A DNA stretch of 64,000 bases. Origin: CAIKNB01 sp041658705. GTDB lineage: Bacteria; Patescibacteriota; Patescibacteriia; 2-12-FULL-60-25. The notes below the pieces were generated by a model, which worked only from the letters and a program-made list of their open reading frames with translations, was not told the DNA's origin and ran no database searches. Positions 1 to 7,615 of this stretch are shown one piece after another; within the stretch, counting starts at the first letter, position 1; the number at the start of each line of letters is the position of its first letter. The translations under genes were made by a program, and so were the position numbers. Location of the stretch: assembly GCA_041658705.1 (NCBI GenBank), contig JBAZZT010000002.1, forward strand, positions 100,985 to 164,984. The letters are read 5' to 3'.

Positions 1-642
1 ATACGCAAAATAGCAATCCGCGATTTCTTTGAGCCGCGCCTTTTCCGTCACCGCGGCGTCGGCTGGATCGACGTCCGCATCCAAAATCGCGTTTTCGGCG
101 AATTCAAGATAGCGCTCCGGCGTCACGCCTTCGTCTTTGGCGCGCGAAAAATGTTTGAGCAGTTCGGACAGGAATTTAACCGGGTTGCCCAGCGGCCGAT
201 AATACTCAAGCGGCAATTCGTTGATGCGGCGCTTGAGCATGAGCCAAGCGTCGGTCTCGTTCAAAATCTTGAAATGCGTCGGCAAACCGATTTCCAAGCC
301 GTAGCGCTCAAGCAGGCGCTGACACAACCCGTGGAAAGTCGAGATCCAAAAATCATAAGTGCCGTTAGGCAAGAGTTCCAAGACGCGATCCTCCATCTCA
401 CCCGCCGCTTTCTCGGTGAAGGTCACGGCCAGGAGGTTGTCGGTCGTTATGCTTGAATTTGGAATTTGGAATTTGGAATTCAATAAATGAACATAGCGCT
501 TGGTCAGTACGGTGGTCTTGCCCGTGCCGGCACCGGCCACAATCAAAAGCGGCCCGGACTCATGAGTCACGGCCTTGAGTTGCTCATCATTCAAACCGTC
601 CAAAAGGCTGGGGAGCGGCGCTTTTTCGTCCACCTCCTGCAT
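1..642 (-). CDS. UvrD/PcrA-type superfamily 1 DNA helicase, N-terminal part (cut by window edge)
   Basis: Only the first 214 codons are inside the window; the reading frame is open at base 1. The N-terminus has a Q-motif-like LNDEQ (about residues 19-23), Walker A GAGTGKTT (39-46), and motif Ia AVTFTEKAA near residue 75. It then has the STFHGLC segment typical of UvrD/PcrA/Rep helicases. The family unwinds DNA with 3'-5' polarity in repair and replication restart. The start is placed at an ATG with plausible upstream sequence. Just before motif Ia, codons 59-66 derive from a short tandem of the unit GAATTTG (positions 453-482, plus strand). This looks like an in-frame micro-repeat expansion in the loop between Walker A and motif Ia. 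Confidence 0.88.
   Translation of the reverse strand, partial: MQEVDEKAPLPSLLDGLNDEQLKAVTHESGPLLIVAGAGTGKTTVLTKRYVHLLNSKFQIPNSSITTDNLLAVTFTEKAAGEMEDRVLELLPNGTYDFWISTFHGLCQRLLERYGLEIGLPTHFKILNETDAWLMLKRRINELPLEYYRPLGNPVKFLSELLKHFSRAKDEGVTPERYLEFAENAILDADVDPADAAVTEKARLKEIADCYFAY
453..482. repeat. Short tandem repeat (unit about GAATTTG) inside the helicase gene
   Basis: Four imperfect copies of a 7-bp unit (GGAATTT) run in tandem. They lie in frame within the UvrD-type gene and encode a short N/S/K/F/Q/I/P-rich loop. The same unit recurs at about 47793-47865 between the MacB permease and ATPase genes. Confidence 0.75.
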
Positions 643-727
643 GCGCACGAGTTTATAGGGCGGGATGAAGGATGACAAATAAAATATCGCTTCGCTAGCC
701 TAAGCGGAACGCGAGCGCACCCCTCTG

Positions 728-817
728 TCATCCTGAGCGAGCACGGCGAGTCGAAGGACCTTTAGCAGCAAACCGTTCTGCTGATAAAGGTCTTTCGACA
801 AGCTCAAGATGATAAAA
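728..817. repeat. Dispersed GTCATCCTGAGC-type palindromic repeat
   Basis: The element begins GTCATCCTGAGCGAG and ends near AAGCTCAAGATGA. Its two arms are inverted versions of each other, so it folds into a long imperfect hairpin. Related copies occur at 2481-2561 (inside a gene), 3090-3173 and 45804-45921. Confidence 0.8.
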
Positions 818-835
818 TTAATCAGCTCTTTAATA

Positions 836-870
836 ACAAAAAACAGCGCGCCGGAGTTGTCCGACGCGCC
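836..870 (-). terminator. Intrinsic terminator of the GT-B-like gene
   Basis: Read on the minus strand, a GC-rich stem (GCGCGTCGGA / TCCGGCGCGC, one G-T pair) is followed by a run of six T, shortly after the stop codon at 888. Confidence 0.8.
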
Positions 871-887
871 ATGAGACGACTTGGGAA

Positions 888-2063
888 TTACTCTGGCTGA
901 TTCTGCGTCAGCCGTTGCGCCGCGAGCGTGGCGGCGTACTCGATGCCGTCGAGCGTGCCGAAGCGCTTGAGGATCTCGGCATAGTACGCATCGATCCCAG
1001 GTTGGAGCGCCTTGGCTTGGTCGATGGCGTCGCCCGCTTCGAGTTCCGGCGTCATGATCACCCCCAGACCCAGCTTCTCGACCGAACGGTTGTTGAAGAA
1101 GATCTCGGGGAAATCGTCGGCCAGGAACGGCGGACAGAGTAGCGGCTTGCGGTTGAGGTTGGCGAGCCAAATCGTGTTCCACGCCGCCCGCGCATACACG
1201 CCCTGGATGGACGGATGCCCGACGAAACGCGGATGCAGCACGCGCGCCGCCGGTACATTCGGCGTCGGTTGGTTGGTATAAAGCGTCCAACCCAACTTCG
1301 TGACCTGGCTGTACAGGCGGTCGAGATACGGGATGCCCGAGACCAAGACATAAATCCCCGGTTCCAGCTCTTCCGCGAAATCCGTGGGCTGCGGCGGGTG
1401 AAAGAGCGGCGGCGTCACCGATGTCCCCTCTTTCCAGCTTTCGAGCGGCCGTGTGTCGTAGGAAAAGACCGACGGCATGGGCTGCAGATACATGTCCCAG
1501 CCGTCCTCGGCTTGGCGCATGAGTTCCGCAGCTTTTTCGAGGTCAGCCTTGCCGTAACGCGCGAACACTTCCTCGTCCTCCGCGGCGCGCAGGATCCTCT
1601 CGAAGAAACCGATCGAGGAATAGAACAGGCTCTTTTTGCCCAGGCGCAGGTTGGGATTGCGGCTGACCGTACAGACGATGTCCTCGGGAGCGATGGCGAC
1701 CTTGGCGCCGCTCATGCTCAAACCTTCGGATTGACCCGAGAGGATTTCATCGGCTGCGGCCTGTGTCGCGGGATAATTCTCGATGAGTTTCTGGAGCGTC
1801 AAGGAAAAATCCTTTCCGTCGTACAGAAGATTCTGCAGCGCCGCGCCCAAGGCAGGATGGAAGACGAACAAGTCGGGATCATTTTCCAACAGCGCAGGGA
1901 AATCCTCGCGCACCAAACGGCGCATTTTTTCGCCATACGCATCGGGGACGAGAATCCTGACTTCTTCCGTCAATTTCTCGCGGATGCCCAAGGCCCAATC
2001 AATGGCGCGCAAAAAGGGTCCGTTGCCGCAACCAAAGTTGGTCAGGATATATTTCATGCCCAT
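888..2063 (-). CDS. Putative GT-B fold glycosyltransferase-like protein
   Basis: 391 residues, or 389 if translation starts at the second Met. It opens with a beta-strand and glycine-rich turn (YILTNFGCGNG) like the N-terminal Rossmann half of GT-B glycosyltransferases. A C-terminal half carries segments such as YVLVSGIPYLDR, HPSIQGVYARAAWN and KPLLCPPFLADDFPE, resembling the donor-binding half of MurG/GT28-type enzymes. I do not recognise the family with certainty, and the acceptor is unknown. The gene stands alone on the minus strand with its own terminator at 836-870. The dense 185-bp shadow ORFs on the other strand are not supported. Confidence 0.6.
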   Translation of the reverse strand: MGMKYILTNFGCGNGPFLRAIDWALGIREKLTEEVRILVPDAYGEKMRRLVREDFPALLENDPDLFVFHPALGAALQNLLYDGKDFSLTLQKLIENYPATQAAADEILSGQSEGLSMSGAKVAIAPEDIVCTVSRNPNLRLGKKSLFYSSIGFFERILRAAEDEEVFARYGKADLEKAAELMRQAEDGWDMYLQPMPSVFSYDTRPLESWKEGTSVTPPLFHPPQPTDFAEELEPGIYVLVSGIPYLDRLYSQVTKLGWTLYTNQPTPNVPAARVLHPRFVGHPSIQGVYARAAWNTIWLANLNRKPLLCPPFLADDFPEIFFNNRSVEKLGLGVIMTPELEAGDAIDQAKALQPGIDAYYAEILKRFGTLDGIEYAATLAAQRLTQNQPE

Positions 2064-2087
2064 GAGATTAACATCCCTTGCATAATT

Positions 2088-3023
2088 CTACAATTTCGCG
2101 CCATGAAAGGAGCCTTCGTCAGCATTGACGAAGCGTGCGCAAACTAGCTTTTTTCTCGAGAAAAGCCAAGACCTTCTCTCCTCTTTGCCCCACGCGACGA
2201 TAAGCGCGTGGGCATTTTGCCAGGATATAGTAGGGGCGCATGCCATGCGCCCTTTGGTTAGTCTGTAGCCAGAATGGAAAACCGATTCACAGACTTCGCG
2301 GATTTCGTCGTAAGGGCGAATAAGCCAGCGCGGGTTACCGGTCAATTTTTCCAGCAAGCGGCGCGTGTAGGTGTCGACAACAAAGATGGGTTGGTCGAGG
2401 GCGAAGAGTAGGATGGTGTCAGCCGTCTCATGACCTACGCCCCAAAGCGACAGAAGTTTTTCGCGGGCTTTCGCGATTATGTCATCCTGAGCGAAGCGGA
2501 GCGCAGTCGAAGGACCTTTATAAAGATCCTTCGGTCGGCTTTGAGCCTCCTCAAGACGACAATTTTTCAGGATGTTCCGCAAATCCCCTCCCAGTTCTTC
2601 TTCCACGAACTGCGCGAAGAGTTTGAGTTTTTTGGCTTTTTGTTTGTAATAACCGGAACTGCGAATCACGGGCTCCAAACGCGAGGGCGGAATTTTGGCC
2701 AAGCGGTGCGAATCCAAAAGATCTTTCCGCGCCAACTCCAACAAGGCACGCTCGACATTGCTCCAGGCCGTGTTCTGGGTCAGGATGGCGCCGACAGCGA
2801 CTTCAAAAGCACACGCGGCTTTGGTTTTGCAATGCCAATATTTACGGCTCGGCGGATTATGCAGGATGACCAATGTTCCGTGCTCTATGCTCCGTGCTCC
2901 ATGACTCTCCACCACCCGCGGCCACCAACCTTGCGGCGCGCGAGTCTCCTCCAAACGCAAAACAAATTTCCGCAATTTACGCGCGGCAGCAAGATCAGCG
3001 CGGGAAAATTTAGTCATGTTCAT
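2088..3023 (-). CDS. Endonuclease III-like DNA glycosylase (HhH-GPD) with several in-frame repeat insertions
   Basis: 311 residues of an endonuclease III-related base-excision glycosylase. AILTQNTAWSNVE (about residues 78-90) is the family signature. LLSLWGVGHETAD (about 190-202) is the helix-hairpin-helix, and VVDTYTRR carries the catalytic Asp. The C-terminal Fe-S cysteine cluster of classical Nth is not seen. Three stretches match dispersed repeats from elsewhere in the window and are translated in frame: a GCTCCGTGCTC-like micro-repeat (about residues 38-48), a GTCATCCTGAGC-type element (about 154-181), and a GTAGGGGCG palindrome (about 257-264). The protein is thus about 50 residues longer than expected. 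The insertions lie between conserved blocks, so activity may be retained, but this is inference. Confidence 0.85.
   Translation of the reverse strand: MNMTKFSRADLAAARKLRKFVLRLEETRAPQGWWPRVVESHGARSIEHGTLVILHNPPSRKYWHCKTKAACAFEVAVGAILTQNTAWSNVERALLELARKDLLDSHRLAKIPPSRLEPVIRSSGYYKQKAKKLKLFAQFVEEELGGDLRNILKNCRLEEAQSRPKDLYKGPSTALRFAQDDIIAKAREKLLSLWGVGHETADTILLFALDQPIFVVDTYTRRLLEKLTGNPRWLIRPYDEIREVCESVFHSGYRLTKGRMACAPTISWQNAHALIVAWGKEERRSWLFSRKKLVCARFVNADEGSFHGAKL
2230..2252. repeat. GTAGGGGCG palindrome inside the glycosylase gene
   Basis: A copy of the short palindrome family GTAGGGGCG...CGCCC, also at 10318-10345, 13312-13336 and 45747-45774. Here it is read in frame by the endonuclease III-like gene. 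Confidence 0.75.
2481..2561. repeat. GTCATCCTGAGC-type element inside the glycosylase gene
   Basis: The same dispersed repeat as at 728-817 and 45804-45921. It lies wholly within the coding region and adds about 27 codons without disrupting the frame. Confidence 0.8.
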
Positions 3024-3089
3024 AAAATAACACGACGGAGATTTCTTAGCTCGACCGTTGGACGGCCTCGTTCGAACATAAAGTTAATG

Positions 3090-3173
3090 TCATCCTCGAG
3101 CGCAGCGAAGGATCTTCCTATACCTTAAGGAATAGGAAGATTCTTCGGCCGTCAGACGGCCTCAAGAATGACA
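3090..3173. repeat. Dispersed GTCATCC hairpin repeat
   Basis: The element runs from GTCATCCTCGAGCG to CCTCAAGAATGACAG, with inverted arms around an AGGAATAGGAAG centre. It lies intergenic between the glycosylase and the carbonic-anhydrase-like gene. Confidence 0.75.
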
Positions 3174-3216
3174 GTCTCTTATTTTGGCTACCGTCTACCC
3201 TCTATTTTAAAGAAAT

Positions 3217-3238
3217 CCCGGCACACGTATGTGCCGGG
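3217..3238 (-). terminator. Hairpin terminator of the carbonic-anhydrase-like gene
   Basis: A perfect 9-bp stem CCCGGCACA / TGTGCCGGG with a CGTA loop lies directly after the minus-strand stop at 3246. A T-rich stretch follows on that strand. Confidence 0.7.
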
Positions 3239-3245
3239 CAAGGTA

Positions 3246-4592
3246 TCAGAGGTCCGCTTCCGTCGCCACGACCTCGATCAGACGGGTCTGGCGCGGCGAG
3301 ACGGAGATGAAGAAGCGCAGGGCGCCCGCCAAATGACTGAAACAGTATTCGCGGACAGATGGCGGCAGGTCATCCAGACTCGTGAGGTCGGGTTCCACGA
3401 TGCGCAGAGCGTGCAACAGACTGTTCCTGAAATCCGTCAAAGCTGGGTCTTGCCGGATGCGCTTCAGCCATTTGTTGCGGATGCAACGCGCCAAGGCGAG
3501 CGAATGGTTGATCGAAGCGCCGCGGTCAGTCAGGTCGCCCAGGACATACGGCGTGTTCACGTGGAACGGCACGCTGAAGGGCTGGCCGGTGCGCAGCATC
3601 TCGAGGACGCCGTTGCGGATCACATACGTGCCGGACATCAATTCGTCTTCGCCGATGGAGTAGTCGCTGAACTTGAAGTAGCGGTTGGTTTCGGTCAGCG
3701 ATTCCCAGCCGCGGCCCACGAGAATGCGCGTGCCTTTGTGGCCGAGTTTTTGCGTCGGTCGCCTGTCCGAGATTACGCGACGCACCACCTTGGCGTTCGC
3801 CGCTAGCATGGCGGCGATTTGCTTGAGCAGCGTCTCGCGCAAGCCAGCTTCCAATCCGCTGAAACGCGGGTCGGTCGACGGAAACGCTTGGATGCAGCGA
3901 CTCAAGACCCTGCTTTCCAATCCGCCGCCGTTCTCCGCTTGCTCTGCGAATTCGACGGGATTGATGACACAACCGTTGTGTCCGATCCAAGTACGCGCTT
4001 CCGTGTCCGTATCCGAACGCAGATGGAAGGCGACGACTTTGCGCGATAGCGGTCGCCCATTCTCGAGGTCGCGACCCAGATAGAACTCGTTGATGCGCGT
4101 GACCTGCTCGCTGGCGTGCCGATCCGCAGCTTCGATGTCATGTCCCCAGGCGGCGCAAGACTCGGTGTGCGGATGGCTGCTTGAGTGATGAGTCACGAAC
4201 AACACGATGTGCAGCATGCCTTGCGATCCGGCGCGCTGTTGTTCTTCGTGCATCTCCTTGAACAGCACCAGGTTAGGCTCATCCATGCCGCCGATCTTGT
4301 TGCCCGCGGTGGGCACCAGATTGGCGACGCCCGGCGGCAGACCCAGCGCTTCTTCCACATCCTGTTCGCGCTCGTCCATGCAGACATGGATGAGCGGCAA
4401 GGCCACGGCGGACACGAGATAGGCGTGGCGCGCCGATTCTTGTGCGATGTAGTCGCGCGACTTCTGGTTGCACTCGCGATAGAAGAGCGCGTCGGCCTCG
4501 TCCAACTTCAGTTGGTCGTGCGGAATGACGATCCAAGGGATGTGTCTGCCGGCCACATGGCGCGGTACTTCCGTGGCGATGGTCATGCTCAT
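3246..4592 (-). CDS. CsoSCA-like (carboxysomal-type) carbonic anhydrase homologue
   Basis: 448 residues. The pattern matches the divergent beta-carbonic anhydrase family of the alpha-carboxysome shell enzyme CsoSCA. It has Cys71 in VCMDER (the Cys-x-Asp-x-Arg zinc and Asp-Arg dyad motif). THHSSSHPHTESCAAWGHD gives His135 and Cys146, exactly 11 residues apart as in CsoSCA's YHFSS...GCAAHG. A later DTDT (about 194-197) also matches. These residues predict interconversion of CO2 and bicarbonate with one zinc. No RuBisCO, shell protein or other carboxysome gene is in the window, so its role is probably not carboxysomal. The start is chosen at ATG 4592, preceded by GGAGGA; upstream in-frame residues look non-coding. 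A stand-alone gene followed by a hairpin at 3217-3238. Family assignment is by motif reading only. Confidence 0.72.
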   Translation of the reverse strand: MSMTIATEVPRHVAGRHIPWIVIPHDQLKLDEADALFYRECNQKSRDYIAQESARHAYLVSAVALPLIHVCMDEREQDVEEALGLPPGVANLVPTAGNKIGGMDEPNLVLFKEMHEEQQRAGSQGMLHIVLFVTHHSSSHPHTESCAAWGHDIEAADRHASEQVTRINEFYLGRDLENGRPLSRKVVAFHLRSDTDTEARTWIGHNGCVINPVEFAEQAENGGGLESRVLSRCIQAFPSTDPRFSGLEAGLRETLLKQIAAMLAANAKVVRRVISDRRPTQKLGHKGTRILVGRGWESLTETNRYFKFSDYSIGEDELMSGTYVIRNGVLEMLRTGQPFSVPFHVNTPYVLGDLTDRGASINHSLALARCIRNKWLKRIRQDPALTDFRNSLLHALRIVEPDLTSLDDLPPSVREYCFSHLAGALRFFISVSPRQTRLIEVVATEADL

Positions 4593-4708
4593 GATGATCC
4601 GGTCCTCCGTTGTAAGGGGCGCGTCTTGCAAAACACACGGCAAAACGAGCCGCTATATTAGACGTGTGGGACAAAATAGTCAAGAGTCAGCTTTAAAAAG
4701 TATCTAGT

Positions 4709-5215
4709 TAGGACTTACGCCTCTGACGTTCGTCTGGCTTGACGCAACCCCCCTGACCCCCGCCTGGCTAGACTAAGGAGATTTCAATGAACTACCCCGC
4801 AGCAGAGCTGGCGCGGAATTTACAAGTTAAAAAAGGAAAGGCCTAAAGTATCCAGGTGGGGTCTGGGGCCGAGAGTTGAGCTAACCGCAAGAACGCTTAA
4901 CTATATACATGTAAGCGAATTCGAGGCCCCAGCGGTTTTTGCATACTTTTTGCCGCCAAAAAGTATGAGGTGCATTTGATGTCAGTTTTTTGCATTGCCC
5001 CGAAATGGTCCGATAGGTACGATTTGAGGCAATGAGCAGATTGATGTTTTTCCCGAGTGTCGGCGGTCAAACGTAACTTCGTCACTTTCCGCGTGGAAAG
5101 TGACCAAAGACGCCGGGGGTTCGCTATGCGCAACATGTATGTTGCTTAGTTGCTCTTGCGGTTGGCTTGACGCAAACCCCCCTGACCCCCGCCTGATTGG
5201 CTAGAGGAGAGATAG
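4709..5215. repeat. Long modular non-coding repeat, copy 1 (modules A-B-C-D-A)
   Basis: A composite intergenic element. Module A (about 4709-4780 and again 5159-5211) contains GGCTTGACGCAA, a C-rich run and AAGGAG/AGAGGAG. Module B (4846-4985) starts near TATCCAGGTGGGGTCTGG and holds a long stem CTGGGGCC...GGCCCCAG followed by a perfect 11-bp hairpin CATACTTTTTG/CAAAAAGTATG with a 4-nt loop. Module C (about 4995-5038) is bounded by CATTGCC/GGCAATG. Module D (about 5058-5133) holds the perfect stem GTCACTTTCC/GGAAAGTGAC with a GCGT loop. The same modules recur near 5278, 51465 and 63808. Possible ORFs here differ in frame between copies, so it is not protein-coding. Confidence 0.85.
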
Positions 5216-5277
5216 GAACGGAATACTCTCTGGATTACCCGGTTGGACCGGGTAATGACAGGATGATGGAGGTCGAA

Positions 5278-5420
5278 GTCCTCGAGGCGGGGTCTGGGGC
5301 CGAGAGTTGAGCTAACCGCAAGAACGCTTAACTATATACATGTTAGCGAATTCGAGGCCCCAGCGGTTTTTGCATACTTTTTGGCGGCAAAAAGTATGAG
5401 GTGCATTTGATGTCAGGACT
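5278..5420. repeat. Modular repeat, copy 2 (module B only)
   Basis: Module B repeated almost exactly 430 bp after copy 1, including the CTGGGGCC/GGCCCCAG stem and the CATACTTTTTG hairpin. The 6-bp hairpin centre is GGCGGC here but GCCGCC in copy 1, its reverse complement. Between the copies (5216-5277) sits a short palindrome beginning GATTACCCGGTTG, also found near 55603-55630. Confidence 0.85.
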
Positions 5421-5494
5421 TGCGATGACAGCGTTTGGCTATCCAGGCGCGTAGGTGCTACTAGCATCTAGTAGCTGGTATTTCACAAAAAAGG

Positions 5495-5980
5495 CTAAAG
5501 TGAGCTGGGCAAGAGCTTGATATTCTCCGGCAAATCCTGGAACGAGACTTTGACTGCGCGCAGCGGTCTTTCGTTTTTCGGTGAACGCCAATCCATGGAG
5601 CTTTCATCGCCTTCGAGAGGCTTAAAGCCGCTACGAGGCAAGGCGTAGACGTAGCCGACTTTATCTTTCGCGTGATCCAAAGCTTTTTGTGTTGCCGCGA
5701 AATTAAGACCATGATCATCCACGCCGAACTGGGTAGAATCCATAAAGACCAAAGCCCGAAAAATCGCGATGTCAGCATAAGGCGTGGCCACAACGGCGGG
5801 TTGGCCATGCGGAACTTTCTCTTTTTTGCTTATCCAGGTGTAAGGCTGACGCGTTTCGAGTTCGTCGATTTCAGGCGTCATGGAACCGTGGAAGACATAT
5901 TGCCCGCTGGCCTCAAGCTCATGCAGTAATTTCCTGGCTTCGCTCTCCGGCCGTTTTTCCGGCTTGAAAATTTCATTCAT
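5495..5980 (-). CDS. Conserved-unknown protein with HGS motif
   Basis: 161 residues, soluble, no signal peptide. A central YVFHGSMTPEIDEL...GQPAVVATPYADIAIFRAL pattern (His-Gly-Ser, then a segment where the chain predicts an exposed strand and helix) recalls small ADP-ribosyltransferase-like or RES-like folds. The resemblance is weak and I assign no function. It starts at ATG 5980, 35 bp before the 3' end of the deaminase gene on the same strand, and may be co-transcribed with it. Confidence 0.6.
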   Translation of the reverse strand: MNEIFKPEKRPESEARKLLHELEASGQYVFHGSMTPEIDELETRQPYTWISKKEKVPHGQPAVVATPYADIAIFRALVFMDSTQFGVDDHGLNFAATQKALDHAKDKVGYVYALPRSGFKPLEGDESSMDWRSPKNERPLRAVKVSFQDLPENIKLLPSSL

Positions 5981-6015
5981 AGGGTAAAGATAAAATACAT
6001 ATGGTGCAGAAACCG

Positions 6016-6432
6016 CTATATCCCTTTGACCGCTTCATCGAACATCTCCGTCGGAGACTTGGCCGTCCAACCGTTTGGCGTCGGGTGAATGATGGAATTG
6101 ATGCCTGACTGCACGAGCAGGCGGCTGCAGACGACGCAGCAATATGAATTTTCCGTATACCTGACTTCTCCGTTTTCTCTGCGGCCTAGAATATACAAAT
6201 CCGCGCCTTGAATCTCGATATGTCTTTTCAAAGCCTCCATGAGCGCGGATTCTTCGGCATGGATACCCAACAATGGATGATCGGCGAGTTGTTGTTTGTT
6301 GAATGGTTTGTAAGCAAAACCGGAAACCAAGATGCGGCCGTCTTTCACCAGCATGGCGCCGAATTGCGGATTCCAGGTAGATTCTGAAGTCACGCGTTCC
6401 AATTCCTGGACGATATGCGGAGCGATATCCAT
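6016..6432 (-). CDS. Cytidine/deoxycytidylate deaminase family protein
   Basis: 138 residues. The zinc-dependent deaminase signature is clear: HAEESAL (zinc His and catalytic Glu) about half way, and CCVVCSRLL supplying the two zinc Cys, replacing the usual PCxxC proline by Cys. The family hydrolyses the amino group of cytosine or related bases in nucleotides, nucleosides or RNA; the exact substrate cannot be read. The start is set at ATG 6432. A longer form would need TTG at 6468, which overlaps the tgt stop codon by 4 bases. The close packing with tgt on the same strand suggests one operon. Confidence 0.8.
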   Translation of the reverse strand: MDIAPHIVQELERVTSESTWNPQFGAMLVKDGRILVSGFAYKPFNKQQLADHPLLGIHAEESALMEALKRHIEIQGADLYILGRRENGEVRYTENSYCCVVCSRLLVQSGINSIIHPTPNGWTAKSPTEMFDEAVKGI

Positions 6433-6464
6433 ATGTTCATAGGATAGCCCGAAGAGCTGAAAAA

Positions 6465-7595
6465 TCAAAGCTGACCCGAGTCTATTGCCTGGCGCAAACG
6501 CCGCATCAACTCAAGATAAAATGCCACATTAGCCAACGTCACCAAACGCTGGCCAAGCACTTCTTCGACGCTGAACAGATGTCGGATGTAAGCCATGGAA
6601 AAACGCGAGAGTTCCTTTGAGACAATTCCGTACTCACCATCTTTGACCAGCGGTTCTTTAGAATACTTGAATTGCTCATTGGTCAGATGGACGGTTTCGT
6701 AAAAATCAGGGCGCGACAAATCGTCGTGGCGAAACCGATACAGCAACCCGTGGCGCGCGTTCCGCGACGGCAATACGCAGTCGAACATATCCACGCCGCG
6801 TTTTACATATTCGACTATCTCATGCGGCTGCGCCCCGCCCATAAAATAACGCGGCGCATCAGTTGGCAAGACCTCATCCAGCGCAGCCACGCAACGACAG
6901 GCGTCCTCAAACGGTTCGCCGACCGACAGACCGCCGATGGCATAACCGTCGAAACCGATGGCTTTAAGTTCCGCGGCATGATTCTGGCGCCGTGTTTCAT
7001 CAATCCCGCCCTGGTTGATGCCGAAGAGCAGCGCGCCCGGATTATTCGACTCTCCCCTGCCCCGTTCGAATTCACGTTTACTGCGCTCGGCCCAACGCGT
7101 GGTGCGGGCGATCGAGTCGGAAAGATATTCGGGCGTCGAACCAGCGGGCGTACATTCGTCCAAGACCATAGCGATGTCGCTGCCGATGGCCTGTTGGATC
7201 TGGATGGATTTCTCCGGCGTCAGCTCATGCCGGGAACCGTCGATATGCGAAGCGAAGATCACGCCGTCTTCGGTGATCTTACGCGTGGCGCCAAGCGAAA
7301 AAACCTGATACCCGCCGGAATCAGTCAGGATCGCGCCGTTCCAGGACATGAACTTATGCAGTCCGCCGAATTCTTTCAGCACGTCGATTCCAGGTCGCAA
7401 GTACAAGTGATAAGCATTGGACAAGATAATCGGGCTGCCCAGCGTTTCGATATCCTGCGCCGAAAGCGTCTTGACTGCGCCCTTGGTCGCGATGGGCATG
7501 AAAAACGGTGTCTCTAGATTACCGTGTGCCGTATGCAAAACGCCGCGCCTTGCGCGCGACTTATCGGATGTTTTTTTGAGTTCGTATGACGGCAT
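6465..7595 (-). CDS. tgt: tRNA-guanine transglycosylase
   Basis: 376 residues across the complete TGT barrel. It has LTDSGGYQVFSL, LDECTPAGS, LFGINQGG, GGLSVGEP and FDCVLPSRNARHG. The last carries the nucleophilic Asp that forms the covalent tRNA intermediate. The enzyme swaps guanine 34 in GUN anticodons for preQ1 or queuine. Oddity: the C-terminal zinc site of canonical bacterial Tgt (three Cys and a His around CxCxxC...YSRAYLHH) is replaced by a segment reading YGIVSKELSRFSMAYIRHL. The Cys are gone while the following helix is kept. Start at ATG 7595, six bases after AGAAGGA. QueH of the same modification pathway lies at 55601-56185. Confidence 0.93.
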   Translation of the reverse strand: MPSYELKKTSDKSRARRGVLHTAHGNLETPFFMPIATKGAVKTLSAQDIETLGSPIILSNAYHLYLRPGIDVLKEFGGLHKFMSWNGAILTDSGGYQVFSLGATRKITEDGVIFASHIDGSRHELTPEKSIQIQQAIGSDIAMVLDECTPAGSTPEYLSDSIARTTRWAERSKREFERGRGESNNPGALLFGINQGGIDETRRQNHAAELKAIGFDGYAIGGLSVGEPFEDACRCVAALDEVLPTDAPRYFMGGAQPHEIVEYVKRGVDMFDCVLPSRNARHGLLYRFRHDDLSRPDFYETVHLTNEQFKYSKEPLVKDGEYGIVSKELSRFSMAYIRHLFSVEEVLGQRLVTLANVAFYLELMRRLRQAIDSGQL

Positions 7596-7615
7596 GTTTT
7601 TTCCTTCTCTGCTCA

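Noticed and set aside
4897..5136. ORFs in the modular repeats as a conserved protein
   Set aside because: Reading frames differ between the copies at 4897, 51566 and 51586 while stems are conserved, so the element is not protein-coding.
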